A DNA stretch of 64,000 nt from Chelydra serpentina (GCA_037349315.1 JBAIAC010000033.1:17874001-17938000); one strand, 5' to 3'; positions 20,635 to 31,711 are shown, numbered from the stretch's first letter. The notes: generated by a model from the sequence alone, not told the origin. Made by a program: numbers and translations.

Positions 20635-22083
20635 ATCGTTACAAGGTTACAAGGTTATAGCCACGTGATGTAGTATCCCACTTTGGGGGAAAAAAACTCA
20701 TGGGACAATTTTGCTTGTAGTTCTGTACTATTTTGACCTGATTGTTGGTGTCTTTCTGTCAGCTCTCTTGGGCTGAATGCCACATTGCATGCATGCCAAG
20801 TGGTGCTTGATGATAATGCAAAGTCATAGAGCAATAGGGGAAAGAAAAGTGGCAATACTACATACATGAGTGATCCTATATAGATGCACACCACATGATA
20901 GCTGATGCTAAAATTAGATCAGTGGTAGAGGAAAGGAAAACAGGGACTTAATTATCTCTGGGTGGGAATGAGCAACATAATGAAGAAAATCCCCTATTTT
21001 AAATTTAACAAAGTTTGGGACTTTATCAACAAATACTGTACCAATGTTAGTATAAAACAAAGACTTTGTAATCAGATTTTACTGTAATTTAAATAGTGTT
21101 ATTACGTTGGCTGGACTCTGCCTTTGAAAACTGCATCCTAGCAAGATTGTGAAAAAGGGACACAAAATTGCCAAGGAACAAGAGAACAGAGTCTTCTCCC
21201 CTTCACCAATTAGAATATCAAACAGAAAAGAATTGCATTTCTTATCAGTAATTCTAAGAAAGTATTTGAGACCCTAAATTGCAGAGCTAATTTTGATCTT
21301 AATGATATTTTTGTAGATTTAAAATGGTGGTTTTTGCAGTTAATCCTTCAATACTGAATTAAAGGAGTTGGTTAGGTCTTGCACCTAGAAAGTTTCCTAC
21401 CTGTGCACATGAATGTCACTTTACCATCTCATACGGAATACTGGAAAGGCACCTGCAGCTTCTGATTTTAGTAATTGAAAATGCAGCTGTAAAATATGTT
21501 TTGGAAAAATCTAGAATCTACATTGGCTCTGCCCTCACCCCTCCTAGCTAGGTTCTGCAATCTATTTGGGACTGCCACATGCTTCGGAGGTCCCTGATGG
21601 AGCATGGTAACAGACCTCTTAGTCACTGGTCTCCACTGCTAGCAGACTTTCCTCATCCTGGGGTCAAAATAACCAATATGTTAAATTTCTTGAAAATTGG
21701 TTCTAGCTTCCCAGAAAATCATCTCGTTGGCAACTTCTGCTTTATGTGCATGTATAGAAAGGAACCTAATCAGCAGTTAAGCAATATCTGCAACAGGATA
21801 TGCACTAGTAGGCTGTTTGTTTGGTACATATCTTGGGGGCAGTGTGAGTCATGAGGCCAAAGGACCAGTGGCTTCACTCACCCTGATGTGGCTTCTTGCT
21901 AAATAAAACAGATTTTTAAAGAGTGCACAAAGTCACTGTGGAACAATGACTGTCACGTGTTGAAAGCTAAATAACTTTTGTCCATATTACTGTGCTTGAA
22001 AAACTAGTTCGTAGAGAGAGAAAGCAACTTAGAACTTTTAAGGATGGGGAGCAGTTGCTATGGCATACAATAGATGGTAAGAA
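20635..22083. other. Non-coding DNA, no recognised gene
   Basis: AT-rich. ORFs such as 21579-21854 have no recognisable domain. No repeat termini found. Confidence 0.5.
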
Positions 22084-22430
22084 ACCGTTACTCACCTTCT
22101 CGTAACTGTCGTTCTTCAAGATGTGTTCTTCACATCCATTCCAATCAGGCATGCGCGTGCCGTGGGTACAGTCCTCCGAAAGTTTTCCCTTAGCAGCTAC
22201 TGTTGGGTCAGCTGTGGAGTCCCCTGGAGTGGCTCCTTCATGGCACTCAATATAGGACCCTGCTGACCCGACCCCCCTTCGGTTCCTTCTTGCTGGCTAC
22301 TCCGACAGAGGGGAAGGAGGGTGGGTATTGGAATGGATGTGAACAACACATCTTGAAGAACAACAGTTATGAGAAGCTGAGTAACCATTTCTTCTTCTTC
22401 GAATGCTTGTTCACATCGATTCCAATCAGG
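22084..22430. mobile_element. TIR element with ~60-bp arms
   Basis: The left arm 22084-22145 (ACCGTTACTCACCTTCTCG, then CTTCAAGATGTGTTCTTCAC, then ATCCATTCCAAT) is matched in reverse by 22329-22387. The centre is GC-richer. Just outside the right arm, 22397-22430 repeats the outer part of the left arm in direct orientation (TTCTTCGAATGC, CACATCGATTCCAATCAGG), so a third partial unit follows. The structure fits a non-autonomous DNA element of a kind I remember as common in turtle transcripts. No target duplication was found. Confidence 0.65.
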
Positions 22431-23318
22431 TGACTCCCAAGCTCCACTCTGGAGTTAAGGAATAGCTGATTGGAGCACTGTTCTACTAAATGTGGCATCA
22501 TCTTGGCATGGGTGGCGAGTTCTATGGGCCAGTGGTGCTTGGGCACCAGGAATATTCCTGGCCCAGGGTCCAGCTCCAGCAATGTTTGAGGCCGAGTCTC
22601 TCCCTCGGCCCTGCATTCTGCCCCCGGCGCTCCGTGCCCCCCCCCCCATGTCTCCGGGCAATTTAAAACAGCTCGGGGCCCCCACCCACCACCGGCAGTG
22701 CAGCGGAGCTGAGTGGCTTCCTGCCTGCTCGCTCCATGTGGCTGCCGGCCCCTCCCTGCAGCCCCTGGGTGCAGTGGGTCTGTGTCTGCTCACGCTGCTC
22801 TCGCCCCAAGTGCCCCTGTGACCAATAGGAAGCTGCGGGGGCAGTGCCTGGGGGTAGCAGCACATGGAGAACTTCGGCTAGCCCTGCCTAGGAGCCCAGG
22901 TAAGCACCGTACTCCCCCCCCCCCCCCTCCCCGAGCCTGCATCCTCACCTCTTCCCCACACACCCCCTCGAGCTGCATCTGCTAGAAGTTTACAATCTGA
23001 AAGCAGAATAGGGCAGAAACTGTACTGGTACCCAGAGGTGTCTGATGTGGTAGCTGAAGAAGAGAAGAAGCAAATGCACAGGTTTGTGCCCATCTATGTT
23101 GCCCTACTAAACTGGAATGAGGGCAGACTCCAGGCTAAAACAAGCTCTACCCATTGATAGGACAAAGTTGCAGTTGTGTGGACTGACTATCACTAGCTGA
23201 GATGCTTACAGGTTACCAAATCCACTGTGGTCCATGACATAGGGCTCCTCGTGTATGTAAAGTTTATAATATGAGAATAATTAAAAGGTATAATCTGCAC
23301 AGGAAAATATAGGTAGGG
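22431..23318. other. GC-rich block, likely transposon-derived
   Basis: 22560-22980 is C/G-rich (poly(C) at 22629 and 22914) with GGCAATTTAAAACAGCTCGG, a pattern seen inside GC-rich hAT-like elements such as 48681-49368. Open frames occur on both strands here (22455-22865, 22492-22821), which is expected from low stop-codon density. I do not call a gene or a CpG island. Confidence 0.45.
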
Positions 23319-24347
23319 TGTGACGCATGACCAGAAAGGGTGAAGCATCCTGCAGGATATATTTAAATTCAACCCTTAAAAACATATGGGTAGATAATGT
23401 TTGTGCTTTTGTGTATTTACATATATACTAGTAGAGGTCAACAATGTAATCAAACTGTCCCTGTCTGCCGTATTCTGTTAATTCAGACATCAAAGGGACA
23501 TCTTAACATTTAAATGAACTGCTGTATTCATCTCTTTGAAATGTATAGCAAATCATCTGCGAATGGTGGAAAAACAGGCAATTGCCTTATGTTGATCTGT
23601 GTGAATAATTACCAGCGATACTTAGGAGATGGGTCCACTTCAGAGTTCCCATGAGTGTCTGTTCACCAAGGGACTCTGGGCTGTCAAAGAAGGCCTGAAA
23701 CTGTATTAAAAAATTGCTTGGGTCCTGATCCTGTCGTCTCAGATTTGTTTGATATTTCATTCAGGGGAAGCCTAAGCCACAAGGACTGAGATCCCAGTTC
23801 TGACTGAATACAACCATTGGACTATAACTTATGAACTATTTCTGAAAATAACTCTTTGCATCTACAAAGCTCACCATCTCTGCTATGAATCTGAAACTCA
23901 AAATTGTACTTATGTCTGTATGTATACTGACTTTTTAACCTTTACTCTGTCTCTCTTCTTTTTTAATACATTTTAGTTTAGTTAATAAGAATTGGCTGTA
24001 AGCGTGTGTTTGGGTAAGATCTAGAATAGTCATTAACCTGGGAAGTAATGTGTCTGATCCTCTGGGATTGGTAGAACTTTTTTATATGATGAATAAGGTT
24101 TTTCAGTAATCCGCATCATAAATTACTTGGGTATCTGGGTGGAGGCCTGAGGCGAGGTTACTTTAAGGGAACTGTGTTGTTGGCTTCTGAGTAACCAGTA
24201 ATGTATTATGGAAGCTGTTTTGTGCTGGCTTGGTAAATCTAAGTACTGTATCGGACTATCCACCATGTTTGGGGATTGTCTGTCCCATTCTTTGCAGTTC
24301 ACCCTAATTGAGTGTCTTCAGTTGGCTCCACTGGGACTCCTGTCACA
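23319..24347 (+). mobile_element. LTR-like element C
   Basis: Begins TGTGACGC and ends CTGTCACA, the same terminal style as LTR B (TGTGACG/CGTCACA). Length 1029 bp, near that of A and B. A TATATTTAAA motif lies at about 23358 and AATACA/AATAAG-like signals near 23965-23990. The flanks TAGGG/TAAGA match poorly. No coding sequence adjoins. It matches, from memory, a frequent turtle LTR-like repeat. The family is not verified. Confidence 0.6.
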
Positions 24348-26703
24348 TAAGAGTATTATTCCCATCACCCAGCAGAGATGTCAGTGGTGTTTCTGTGCCA
24401 AATGTGGTTCCTTGGAACTTTGCATAACCTTGAATATAATTATTTCCTTGGGCTTTACTCCCAGTCCAGCTCCTTGAGACAGTTGTTCAGTTGGCAGAGG
24501 CCTTGTCTGAATCCTTCTGTCTGCTATATTACAGTTTTGTGGATTTACTTTTCCCCTGCATTGCACAGCAGTCCCCTGGATCCTTGTATCTTCAGAGTTA
24601 TCGGAGACCTGCCGATGCATCCTCTGGTTGCATTTGGTGGAGTTCAGATTGTCCTGTATGCTTTCCTCACTCCAGACAGTCAGCTAGGTCTTGATCTCCC
24701 CCTCCCAGAAGTAATATCTCAACTTCACCATCGCAGAGATGCAGTTGATCATAGGGTCACAGCGTACAGCTGTCCAGACATTGCCTTTTTGTTGGTTTTT
24801 CTAAGCCCAATAAAACAAGCTACATGTATTTTAAACCTACTGCTGACTTCTGCATGAGGTAGGCTAGTGAGCTGTAGGAGATAGGGTTCCCTGGGGTCAG
24901 ACACAGAGTAGCACTGTTAAGATGTGGGAAAATGTACCATAGGAAGCCTAGTTATATGGGAGAGTTTATCCATTATAATGGCATCGTTCGGGATATCCAT
25001 CCACACAGAAAAATGACCAGTTACAGGAATGGAAGTCTGTGCCATAACAGGCTGCTAGCAGGAGCATCAAATAGTTAAGATTCAGCAGGAATAAGTATTA
25101 ATAACCGAGTGCTGTATGGAAAAACCTGTACTAACTGGCTAGTGGTATGGTAAATTAGCTGAGTGCAAAGGGTCTCAATTTTGCTTGTGCAAACTGTGTC
25201 ATAAGCATGCACAAATTGGGAAGTTAGACTGGCCTGCTGGGAGACCTTTGGCAAAAAATGGAGGTACTCAAAATCTGTTTTTATTTTTATATATATAAAT
25301 ATAAATAAATTTAGGTTGTGCTTTAATAGTCTAGTTTTAGAAGAATTGGATATTGTTTGTAAACCTCCTTTTAAGCAGTCACATGAAGACTGTAGCTGTT
25401 GACAACACCCGTCTCTGTCCAAAACCTAAGGAAAGAAAATCCTTTTCAGCCATTTGATTTACCCAAGCTGAAGTAGAGTATTGTTAACAGGAAGCTAATT
25501 TACTGGAGAAAGAAAGAACTGGTTTATAGACTTCTGCCTCTAAACTCCACTTACATATCAACCAGATGCATAGACAAAGCACACTGAAAAGTTCTTGTCA
25601 ACGTGTTGGATTTTAGTATCACTGATAAAAGTGATAACAAAGATTCTCTTGATTTTTATCACAAGAGCATATTGGCTTTTTTGTTCCATTTGACACCAGC
25701 TAATTAGGTTAGTCTGTTCTGAGAATGACTGCATGGAAAGAGTTGCTTTCATGTATTGTTATTCTTTGGCAGGATTTCCTTGAATGCCAAATTGAATCCC
25801 ATTCAGTCAGAACTGAGGCAGAGATGGTATTGATTTTTCGGGAAACACAGTGAGCTCTTGACACTCAGGACTCGCATTTATTAATCTGTTTACATTTTAT
25901 ACCAGCCTTAAATTAGGGGGACATTGACTGGAAACTTTGAGAGTGCCCAAAACATACCGAAATGCTTTCATCTGAAAATATATAGAAAAGAATTAATAAC
26001 CTGCTGCTAGCGTTGCATCTTTTGTGTGGAACAGCAGTGACATCCAGTGGCCACCTTGGGTTATGGTCAGAGATACATTTTCCTGGAATTTATTCTAGGA
26101 TTAATTTCCTTATTAAAATTGGAGATGAAAGAACATGGTGGGAAACACTACATGAGGTCAAACTGGCTTTGTAAGGCACATATTCTCCTAGTTCTTTAAA
26201 CACACAAGTCGGAACAAGCTTAATTAAAGTGAGTGAAGAAAAATGTACTTTAAAATACTGTTTTGGAACAGTTCCCGCTTCCTCTGTTCATCTTGGAATT
26301 AATGACAGTGGGGAAAGTGCTTTTCTTGTGATCTAACTGATGTTCTTCTTTTCTTTGTTCTCTTGATTTTTCTCTTACATTGTAGCATTTTAAAGTGTGA
26401 ATTGGCATATAATTTATTCTTTTCTGCTCCGGCTCAGATAGTTGTAGAGAAAAGGCTGGTTGTAGTATTTTGATTTCTTTTGCAATTTCCTTCCTTTCCC
26501 CTCTCCTCTCTCTTTCCCCCCAAAAATCTCTCTCTCGCTCACTCTCACTCACACCAGTTTGGCTACAATATTGACTCACTGGTCTTGTAAACAAATCATT
26601 AAGTGAATTAGTTCCTCATTTTGAACAAATTTCATGTTAATTATAGTTAACGTTTGCAAATCACTTTGAAGATAAGTGTTAAATGCTGTTTATGATTTTA
26701 TCA
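24348..26703. other. Non-coding DNA, longest frame unsupported
   Basis: A 159-codon plus frame at 24378-24857 begins at an internal ATG, has no known domain, overlaps a frame on the other strand and lies directly next to LTR C, so it may be retroelement-derived. An AATAAA at 24809 lies in its tail. The 25.0-26.7 kb part is AT-rich unique sequence. Confidence 0.45.
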
Positions 26704-26797
26704 GGTCAAATCCCGCAGTCCTTATTCATTCCTTAGTCAGATTTCCCTGTGAAGTCCATGGGAGTTTTGTCTGGATATGGACTGCAGGATTTGGCTC
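26704..26797. repeat. Palindromic MITE
   Basis: GGTCAAATCCCGCAGTCCTTA and GGACTGCAGGATTTGGCTC are inverted arms. The centre carries GAAGTCCATGGGAGTTTTG. About 94 bp. Confidence 0.65.
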
Positions 26798-27382
26798 TTG
26801 GTTATTTTGTTGTTGTTTAGATTATTGGATGGAATTCATCAAATTACAGGGCTCACTCAAGGCTCTCTGGCCACATCACTTGAGCCCTAATGTTTTACTG
26901 TGCTGAGGACTGTGTGCAGAGCAGCCATAATAGGCTGTTCGCCCTCCATGTGCACCAGGTGTGAGAATGGAGGACCGAGGAGTAAGTCACTGGATCCACG
27001 CTCCCACAGATCTAGGAACCCCCTTGCAACAGATATTCTATCCAACACTTCCTTAGTTTCCTCCAAGAAGCCCTCACTCCGGCTTCATGCAGGGAGGGGT
27101 GAATTTCACCCTTGGTTAATAGTTCTGTTGTACAGTGTATTTTCTTCCGACTCATTCTTCCTTGCTAGCCTGATGGAGGCTTGTCAAGAATGCCAAGTCC
27201 TACCACACACCTAGCAGCAAGTTTATGAATATTAGAGAGGTTGTTGCCAGAGTGGCTGGTATTGGTATAATGGATCAGCATAAATCACAAGAATGTGGGG
27301 TTTAGCATTTCACAAGACTGGGCACGCCCATGGTTATCTAGAGACTCTGAACTGTATGAGTGGCTTTCTGGGCAAGTCACTT
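26798..27382. other. Non-coding DNA, no recognised gene
   Basis: No repeat terminus until the MIR-like GGGCAAGTCACTT at 27371-27382, which precedes the transposon start at 27384. Confidence 0.45.
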
Positions 27383-27383
27383 G

Positions 27384-27466
27384 GGCTGGGATCCACGAAG
27401 GGTTGAAATGCTTAGCATCACGGCGCCTAGCTTTTGGGTACCTAGAAAATCACAGGAACAATGTGA
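27384..27466 (+). mobile_element. TIR element GGGATCCAC-ended, truncated copy
   Basis: GGCTGGGATCCACGAAGG, TTGAAATGCTTAGCATCACG and AAATCACAGGAACA match, in order, the left end of the 989-bp element at 27898. Homology fades near 27466, so it is 3'-truncated. The sequence just before it, GGGCAAGTCACTT, is the same MIR position that the larger copy interrupts. Confidence 0.7.
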
Positions 27467-27897
27467 TTTTTTGATAATTGTGCTTTTAAGAGTTGTTTGG
27501 CCAGAAGCTTGAGCAACGTGCATGTGTCAGAAAAATACATAGTCAAATTCTTCAGTCTGATTCAGGGCCAAATCCTATTCCCCTTCTCCCCCACCCCCCA
27601 CCCCCAGCAAGTGTGCAGAAGCCCAAAGTGCAAATGCATGGCTGGCAGGCTGTGAAGAGGATCTGCAGGGGCAATCCGTATCCCATCTGCAGCATGGTGA
27701 TGTGCTCTGTAGTTCCTTTCTGTGGCAAATAAGAAGAGAAGGAAGGGTGAGCTGGGACAGGACATGGAGTGGCCAGTGGCTCTATTATCACATTAAGTGA
27801 GGGAGAATGGTCCAGGAGCTAGGGTGCTAGATTTGGACTGAGGTTCAGTTCCCTGCTTTGTTACAGACTTCCTGTGTGACATTGGGCAAATCACGTA

Positions 27898-28886
27898 CGG
27901 TGGGATCCACGAAGGGTCTTAGATGTTGAAATGCTTAGCATCGTGGCCCTGGAAATCACAGGAACAACAACACGATCCACAAAGCTAGGTTCCCTGTACA
28001 ATGACTGGGGAGAGAGAGAGGCACCTCAGAATGTGATCCACACAAGACAGCATGTCTAAGCTAGCCAGGGGGAGATGCTGACAAGAGGGGAGCGATAGAC
28101 CCCCTAAATCCTGGCTCCCGGGAGGTGCCAGCTCTGCTTAGCAATCCATGAATTGGAGCTGCCTGGAGTCAACCACTGTTGCTTTATGGATAATTACTTA
28201 AACAATTTTTGGTCCGGAGAGAGAGAGAGAGAGAGAGAGAGAAAGGGAATGACTCTGTAGTCCAGTGCTTAGGGCACCTACCTAGGGGCATGGAAGCCCC
28301 TGCGTCCACTCCTCCTGCTCCAATCCAGAGTGCAAATGCTTCATCAGGAGAGACTGATGGAGCCCCACTGAGCTATGGGATAGTCTAAAGGTGGGAAACC
28401 CTCTCTTCAAAGCTTTTCTTCTCTCAGGGAAGGCGGAATTGAACTTGTATCTTCCACATCCCAGGTGAGTGCTCTAACCACAAATGTAACAGTTGCAAGG
28501 TGGGCACCATCTCCTCCTCTGCCCAGATTCTGAATGGGACTCAATCTGGTAGGTGCCATCTGAGCACGCCTACTGGATCAGGCCCTGCATGCGACTTAGG
28601 CGGCCGAATGCCTGTCCTTCCCCTGGTTCGTGAATCGCTCTGGGGCTTAGACAGGAGATGGGCATCTGGCTGCCTAGAGCAAGGGAGTTGTGTGTGTGCT
28701 CAGAGGCAGGAACATAGGCACTGAGGAAACTTTTATTCTGGAGAAACTTAGGAGCCCAGTGAGTTTAGGCACCCAGGGGGTCAGCAGGAGTTTTGTGGAT
28801 CGTGGTGGAGCCAAGACAGGGACGTCAACACCTTAGGTGCCTAAGTCTGGGGTTTGGGTGCCTCAGTAGCTTCATGGATCCCACCC
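27898..28886. mobile_element. 989-bp TIR transposon inside the MIR
   Basis: Ends CGGTGGGATCCACGAAG and CTTCATGGATCCCACCC are inverted repeats. The flanks GTA (27895-27897) and TTA (28887-28889) fit a 3-bp TWA-type duplication with one change. The interior contains two tRNA-like stretches in opposite orientation: 28260-28320 (plus) and 28430-28485, whose complement reads GTGGTTAGAGCACTCACC then GTTCAATTCC. It also contains a (GA)n run. No transposase frame. The 3-bp target suggests the PIF/Harbinger group. That is an inference. Confidence 0.7.
28216..28243. repeat. (GA)n microsatellite
   Basis: About 14 GA units within the 989-bp element. Confidence 0.9.
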
Positions 28887-29030
28887 TTAGTCTCTATGTG
28901 TCCATTCCCCATAATGGGCATAATAGCACTTCCCTACCTCACAGGGTGTTGTGAAGATAAATATGTTAAAAATTATGAGATGATCAGATACTACAGTGAT
29001 GGCGGGGGGGAGGGCATATAAGTACCATAG

Positions 29031-30299
29031 AGATGTACATGAATTGACAGCCTGAACGCTGCCCTTCCCCCTAGTCATATTTCTCTCATACACTTACACA
29101 TGATCTCCTATGCCCCCTGCCAGTCCTCTTTTCAGTCTCCTGCATAAAACCCACTTGCTAGGGCTTTGTGCAGAGAAAACGTGGCTCTCAGTCCTTGCTT
29201 GGGAAAAACTCCTATTGATGTCATTTGCCTGTGGAAAGCCTATAGGGCTTCACTCACAGACATAACTTAACTTAAAACCCAGCAATTCCCAGCAGCCCTT
29301 TCACTGGTAGCAAAGCCTAAAAGGCGGCGGGTGTGTGTGTGATTTTTGTGATCTTGTTTCAATGTCCTATGTAGAGGCCCACTCAGAGAATTGCCCAACC
29401 TCCCAAAATATTGGTTCGATGAATTAAAGCATTTCCATGTTTCTGGTCTTAGACAAGATTGCTGTAATTTCAGATGTTCAGGGTAATTTGGCAGAGTATG
29501 GTCGCCCTTATATCAATCACAGCTTCACAAGAGATGGTGGTGTTGACTCTAGTCTGTGCCTTGGAATTGAACAGCAAGTGAAATGGCAAACCAGTGCATA
29601 AACTTGAAAATAAGCACTCTGCCCTCAAAGTTTGTTGCATCAGCAAGTAGTCATTACAATCTGCACGGTCCCTTTCTGGGTAATACTAATCAATTTAGGA
29701 CAGGCAGTATTTCCAATCAGATTGCCAGTGCACTTATGAATGCAGAAGAGAATCCATGAAATCAAAATGAGGCTGGTGTGGGATTGATATTCTTATATCT
29801 GTCCTATTTTGCCAAGGCATGAGCTGAAATATTCAGACACCATGTTTTTTTCAGATGCATCCCTTTAACTAAGGAATATATCTATCATATCTGCCAGTGA
29901 AATGAATAACACCACAAGGAGGTATTTAATCATGAGCATGGAGATTGCACTGCAGATTGCTATGCTCTGACTGTGCCAGTCAAGATCAAATAAGAAAAAT
30001 AATGCTGAGAAACAAGGTGTCCGACTGATAGTTACTTATGGAGGAGTAAACAGAGTCTCCATTTTTAATTTGTGTTAAGGGCAACATGTTCAAGGAATGC
30101 AACAGGATCTGCTCTTATTAACTTAGCTCAGCAACTTATAAAGTTTTGTGATTGTCCAATCATCTGTCAGCATATACAACAGCTTTTGGTAATACACTTT
30201 TGGGGTGGGAGTTCTGTTCAGGGGTTTATTAGTTAAGTGAAAATATCCCTTAAGCAAGAGTGGCTTGTGTTAAGAGTGGCTTAACACCTTTGTGTCAAC
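29031..30299. other. Non-coding DNA, candidate conserved block
   Basis: 29460-30130 is non-repetitive with even composition and no ORF above 70 codons. It looks like unique sequence and may hold a conserved non-coding element, but nothing in it proves a function. Confidence 0.4.
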
Positions 30300-30457
30300 T
30301 GTCTATAATGGGCCATCTTGATTATCACTTCAAAAGTTTCTTTCCCCTGATAATAGTTCCTTTCAATTAATTAGCCTTTTACAGTTGGTATGGTTACTTC
30401 CACCTTTTCATGTTTCTTTGAATGTATAAATATCCTCCTACTGTATGTTCCATTCTA

Positions 30458-30500
30458 TGCATCCGATGAAGCGGACTGTAGTCCATGAAAGCTTATGCTG
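30458..30500 (+). ncRNA. Hammerhead-ribozyme-like core, degenerate
   Basis: CCGATGA (30463-30469) stands where a hammerhead has CUGAUGA. A short stem II, GGACTGTAGTCC (30473-30484), follows, then GAAA (30487-30490) and a very short stem III, GC-TTAT-GC (30491-30498). The order, spacing and tiny stem III fit the minimal type described for Penelope-like retroelements. The U-to-C change in the core and a poor stem I make self-cleavage unlikely. It is a fossil motif, not a demonstrated ribozyme. Confidence 0.5.
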
Positions 30501-30522
30501 AAATAAATTTGTTAGTCTCTAA

Positions 30523-30804
30523 GGCTATGTCTGGCGGGTAGCAATCGATCTTTTGGGGATCGATTTTTTGCGTCTAATCTAGACGTGATAAATCGATCCC
30601 AGAACGTGCTCCCCGTCGACGCCGGTAATCCACCCCGACGTGAGGCGGAAGCGGAGTCGATGGGGGAGCAGCAGACTTCGACACTGCAGCGTCCTCATGG
30701 CGAGGTAAGTCGAGCGAGGTACGTCGACTTCAGCTACGTTATTCACGTAGCTGAAGTTGCGTACCTTACATCGACACCCCCCCCCCCGTAGTGTAGACCA
30801 GCCC
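30523..30804 (+). mobile_element. Harbinger-like MITE, copy d, clean TAA duplication
   Basis: Inserted in the Penelope-like tail: TAA at 30520-30522 and again at 30805-30807, with GGCTATGTCT at the left end and TAGACCAGCCC at the right. Near the left end the expected hairpin CACTACCCGCC...GGCGGGTAG has lost one arm. The subterminal stem-loop is perfect: ACTTCAGCTACGT (30727-30739), loop of 5, ACGTAGCTGAAGT (30745-30757). A second hairpin, ATCGAT/CGCGTCT-type, lies at about 30560-30600. A poly(C) run lies near the right end. No coding capacity. Confidence 0.88.
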
Positions 30805-30982
30805 TAAAGTGCCACAAGTATTCCTTTTCTTTTTGCTGACACAGACTAACACGGCTACTACTCTGAAACTTGTGTAACCCTTGTAATTTAAAGTACAAAG
30901 CGTATCAAGGATTTATGTTGGGCAAGGCTGTAAAGCTGGATAAACAAACAGGAGCAGGAGCCCATTGTGTTAGGTGTTAGAG

Positions 30983-31328
30983 TAGGGCAGGGATTTTTTT
31001 GACAAAAGAGGCTTTCCATTGGAAATCCAAATCAAAACTTTTTGCAGGGAAGGATCCATTTCAATGAATTTTTTGACTCAAGAAAACTTCGAAAAGTAAG
31101 TTTTGAAATTGTGTAAATGTTTTTTAAAACAATGACTTTTCATTTAAAAATGTAACCATATCATAAAGGGAAAATATTAAAAGGGCTAAAATCAAAATGT
31201 AACATTTAAATGGACCCAAACAAATCTTTTCACATTGCCAACATTTTGGCGGTTTTGACTCTTTTTTTCGTTCACTCTGAATTGAATAATGTTCATAGAA
31301 TAGGAAAACCATTCCCTGCCCAGCCCTA
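30983..31328. mobile_element. TIR element, AT-rich, TAGGGC-ended
   Basis: Left TAGGGCAGGGATTTTTTTGAC, right CCCTGCCCAGCCCTA, inverted. The AAAA/TTTT-rich interior resembles the CTAGAGCTG family (10373, 18239), but the arms differ. It lies directly next to the old repeat at 31336. Confidence 0.55.
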
Positions 31329-31335
31329 TTAGACA

Positions 31336-31440
31336 CAAATAATAAATAGTAGTACAGTATTACCCTATGTCTAGAAGCCCCATTCACAGACCAGGGTCCC
31401 ATTGTGCCAGCACTGTGCAAACACAGAACAAAAAGACACT
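31336..31440 (+). repeat. Old dispersed amniote repeat, copy 2
   Basis: AATAATAAATAGTAGTACAG, then CTAGAAGCCCCATTCACAG, GGGTCCCATTGTGCC and CTGTGCAAACACAGAACAAA, the same series as 5128-5230. Confidence 0.65.
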
Positions 31441-31449
31441 CTAACACAC

Positions 31450-31711
31450 AGGGCTAGATTCACAAAAGGACTGACTTTAGGTGCCTAAATCCTAGAATCA
31501 GGCTCCACTCTGATTCATAAAATCCCTGCTTAGCTGCTGCCAAACTCGATTGGAATCTACATTTTTGCAGTAAAGTTCCCTTGGTGCCCGTGTTTCTGCC
31601 TCCGCACATGCGCACTGCAGCCCCATACCGGGTGCGTGGACTCACGAGCCCCAGAGCAATACACTAACTAAGGGCAGATAGGTATTTCTCCACCTAACTC
31701 ACCTTTATACG
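31450..31711. mobile_element. Related TIR element fragment
   Basis: Begins CAGGGCTAGATTCACAAAAG with TTAGGTGCCTAAATCC following. This start resembles the GGGATCCAC-ended element (27898) in its internal motif order. The right end is not resolved. Frames inside are Arg/Gly-rich and unsupported. Confidence 0.4.

Larger units (their letters stand above)
27788..29030 (+). mobile_element. MIR-type CORE-SINE split by a transposon
   Basis: The left half (27788-27894) has GAGCTAGGGTGCTAGATTTG, GTTCAGTTCCCTGC and CAGACTTCCTGTGTGAC, ending GGGCAAATCAC. The right half (28887-29030) resumes TTAGTCTCTATGTGTCC, CCCATAATGGGCATAATAGC and TCACAGGGTGTTGTGAAGAT. Read across the insert, these form one continuous MIR-like element with a tRNA-like head and a CORE region. 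It is one of the longest MIR copies here and shows that the family was present before the insert arrived. Confidence 0.8.
30300..30872 (+). mobile_element. Penelope-like element 3' region, split by a MITE
   Basis: The left part 30300-30522 carries GGGCCATCTTGATTATCAC, TTACAGTTGGTATGG, TTCCACCTTTTCATG and then the hammerhead-like motif. The right part 30808-30872 resumes AGTGCCACAAGTATTCC and ends CACAGACTAACACGGCTAC. Joined across the insert, the 3' end is continuous. The class is judged from the hammerhead-like core, which is documented in Penelope-like retroelements, and from the variable 13-bp duplication of the sister copy at 15335. No reverse transcriptase frame is present. Confidence 0.72.

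Noticed and set aside
22560..22980. CpG-island promoter
   Set aside because: GC-rich, but the motifs match transposon interiors and no downstream exon is visible.
24378..24857. 159-codon open frame next to LTR-like C
   Set aside because: No recognisable domain, overlapping frame on the opposite strand, and position directly beside a retroelement. Length is within chance for this much sequence.
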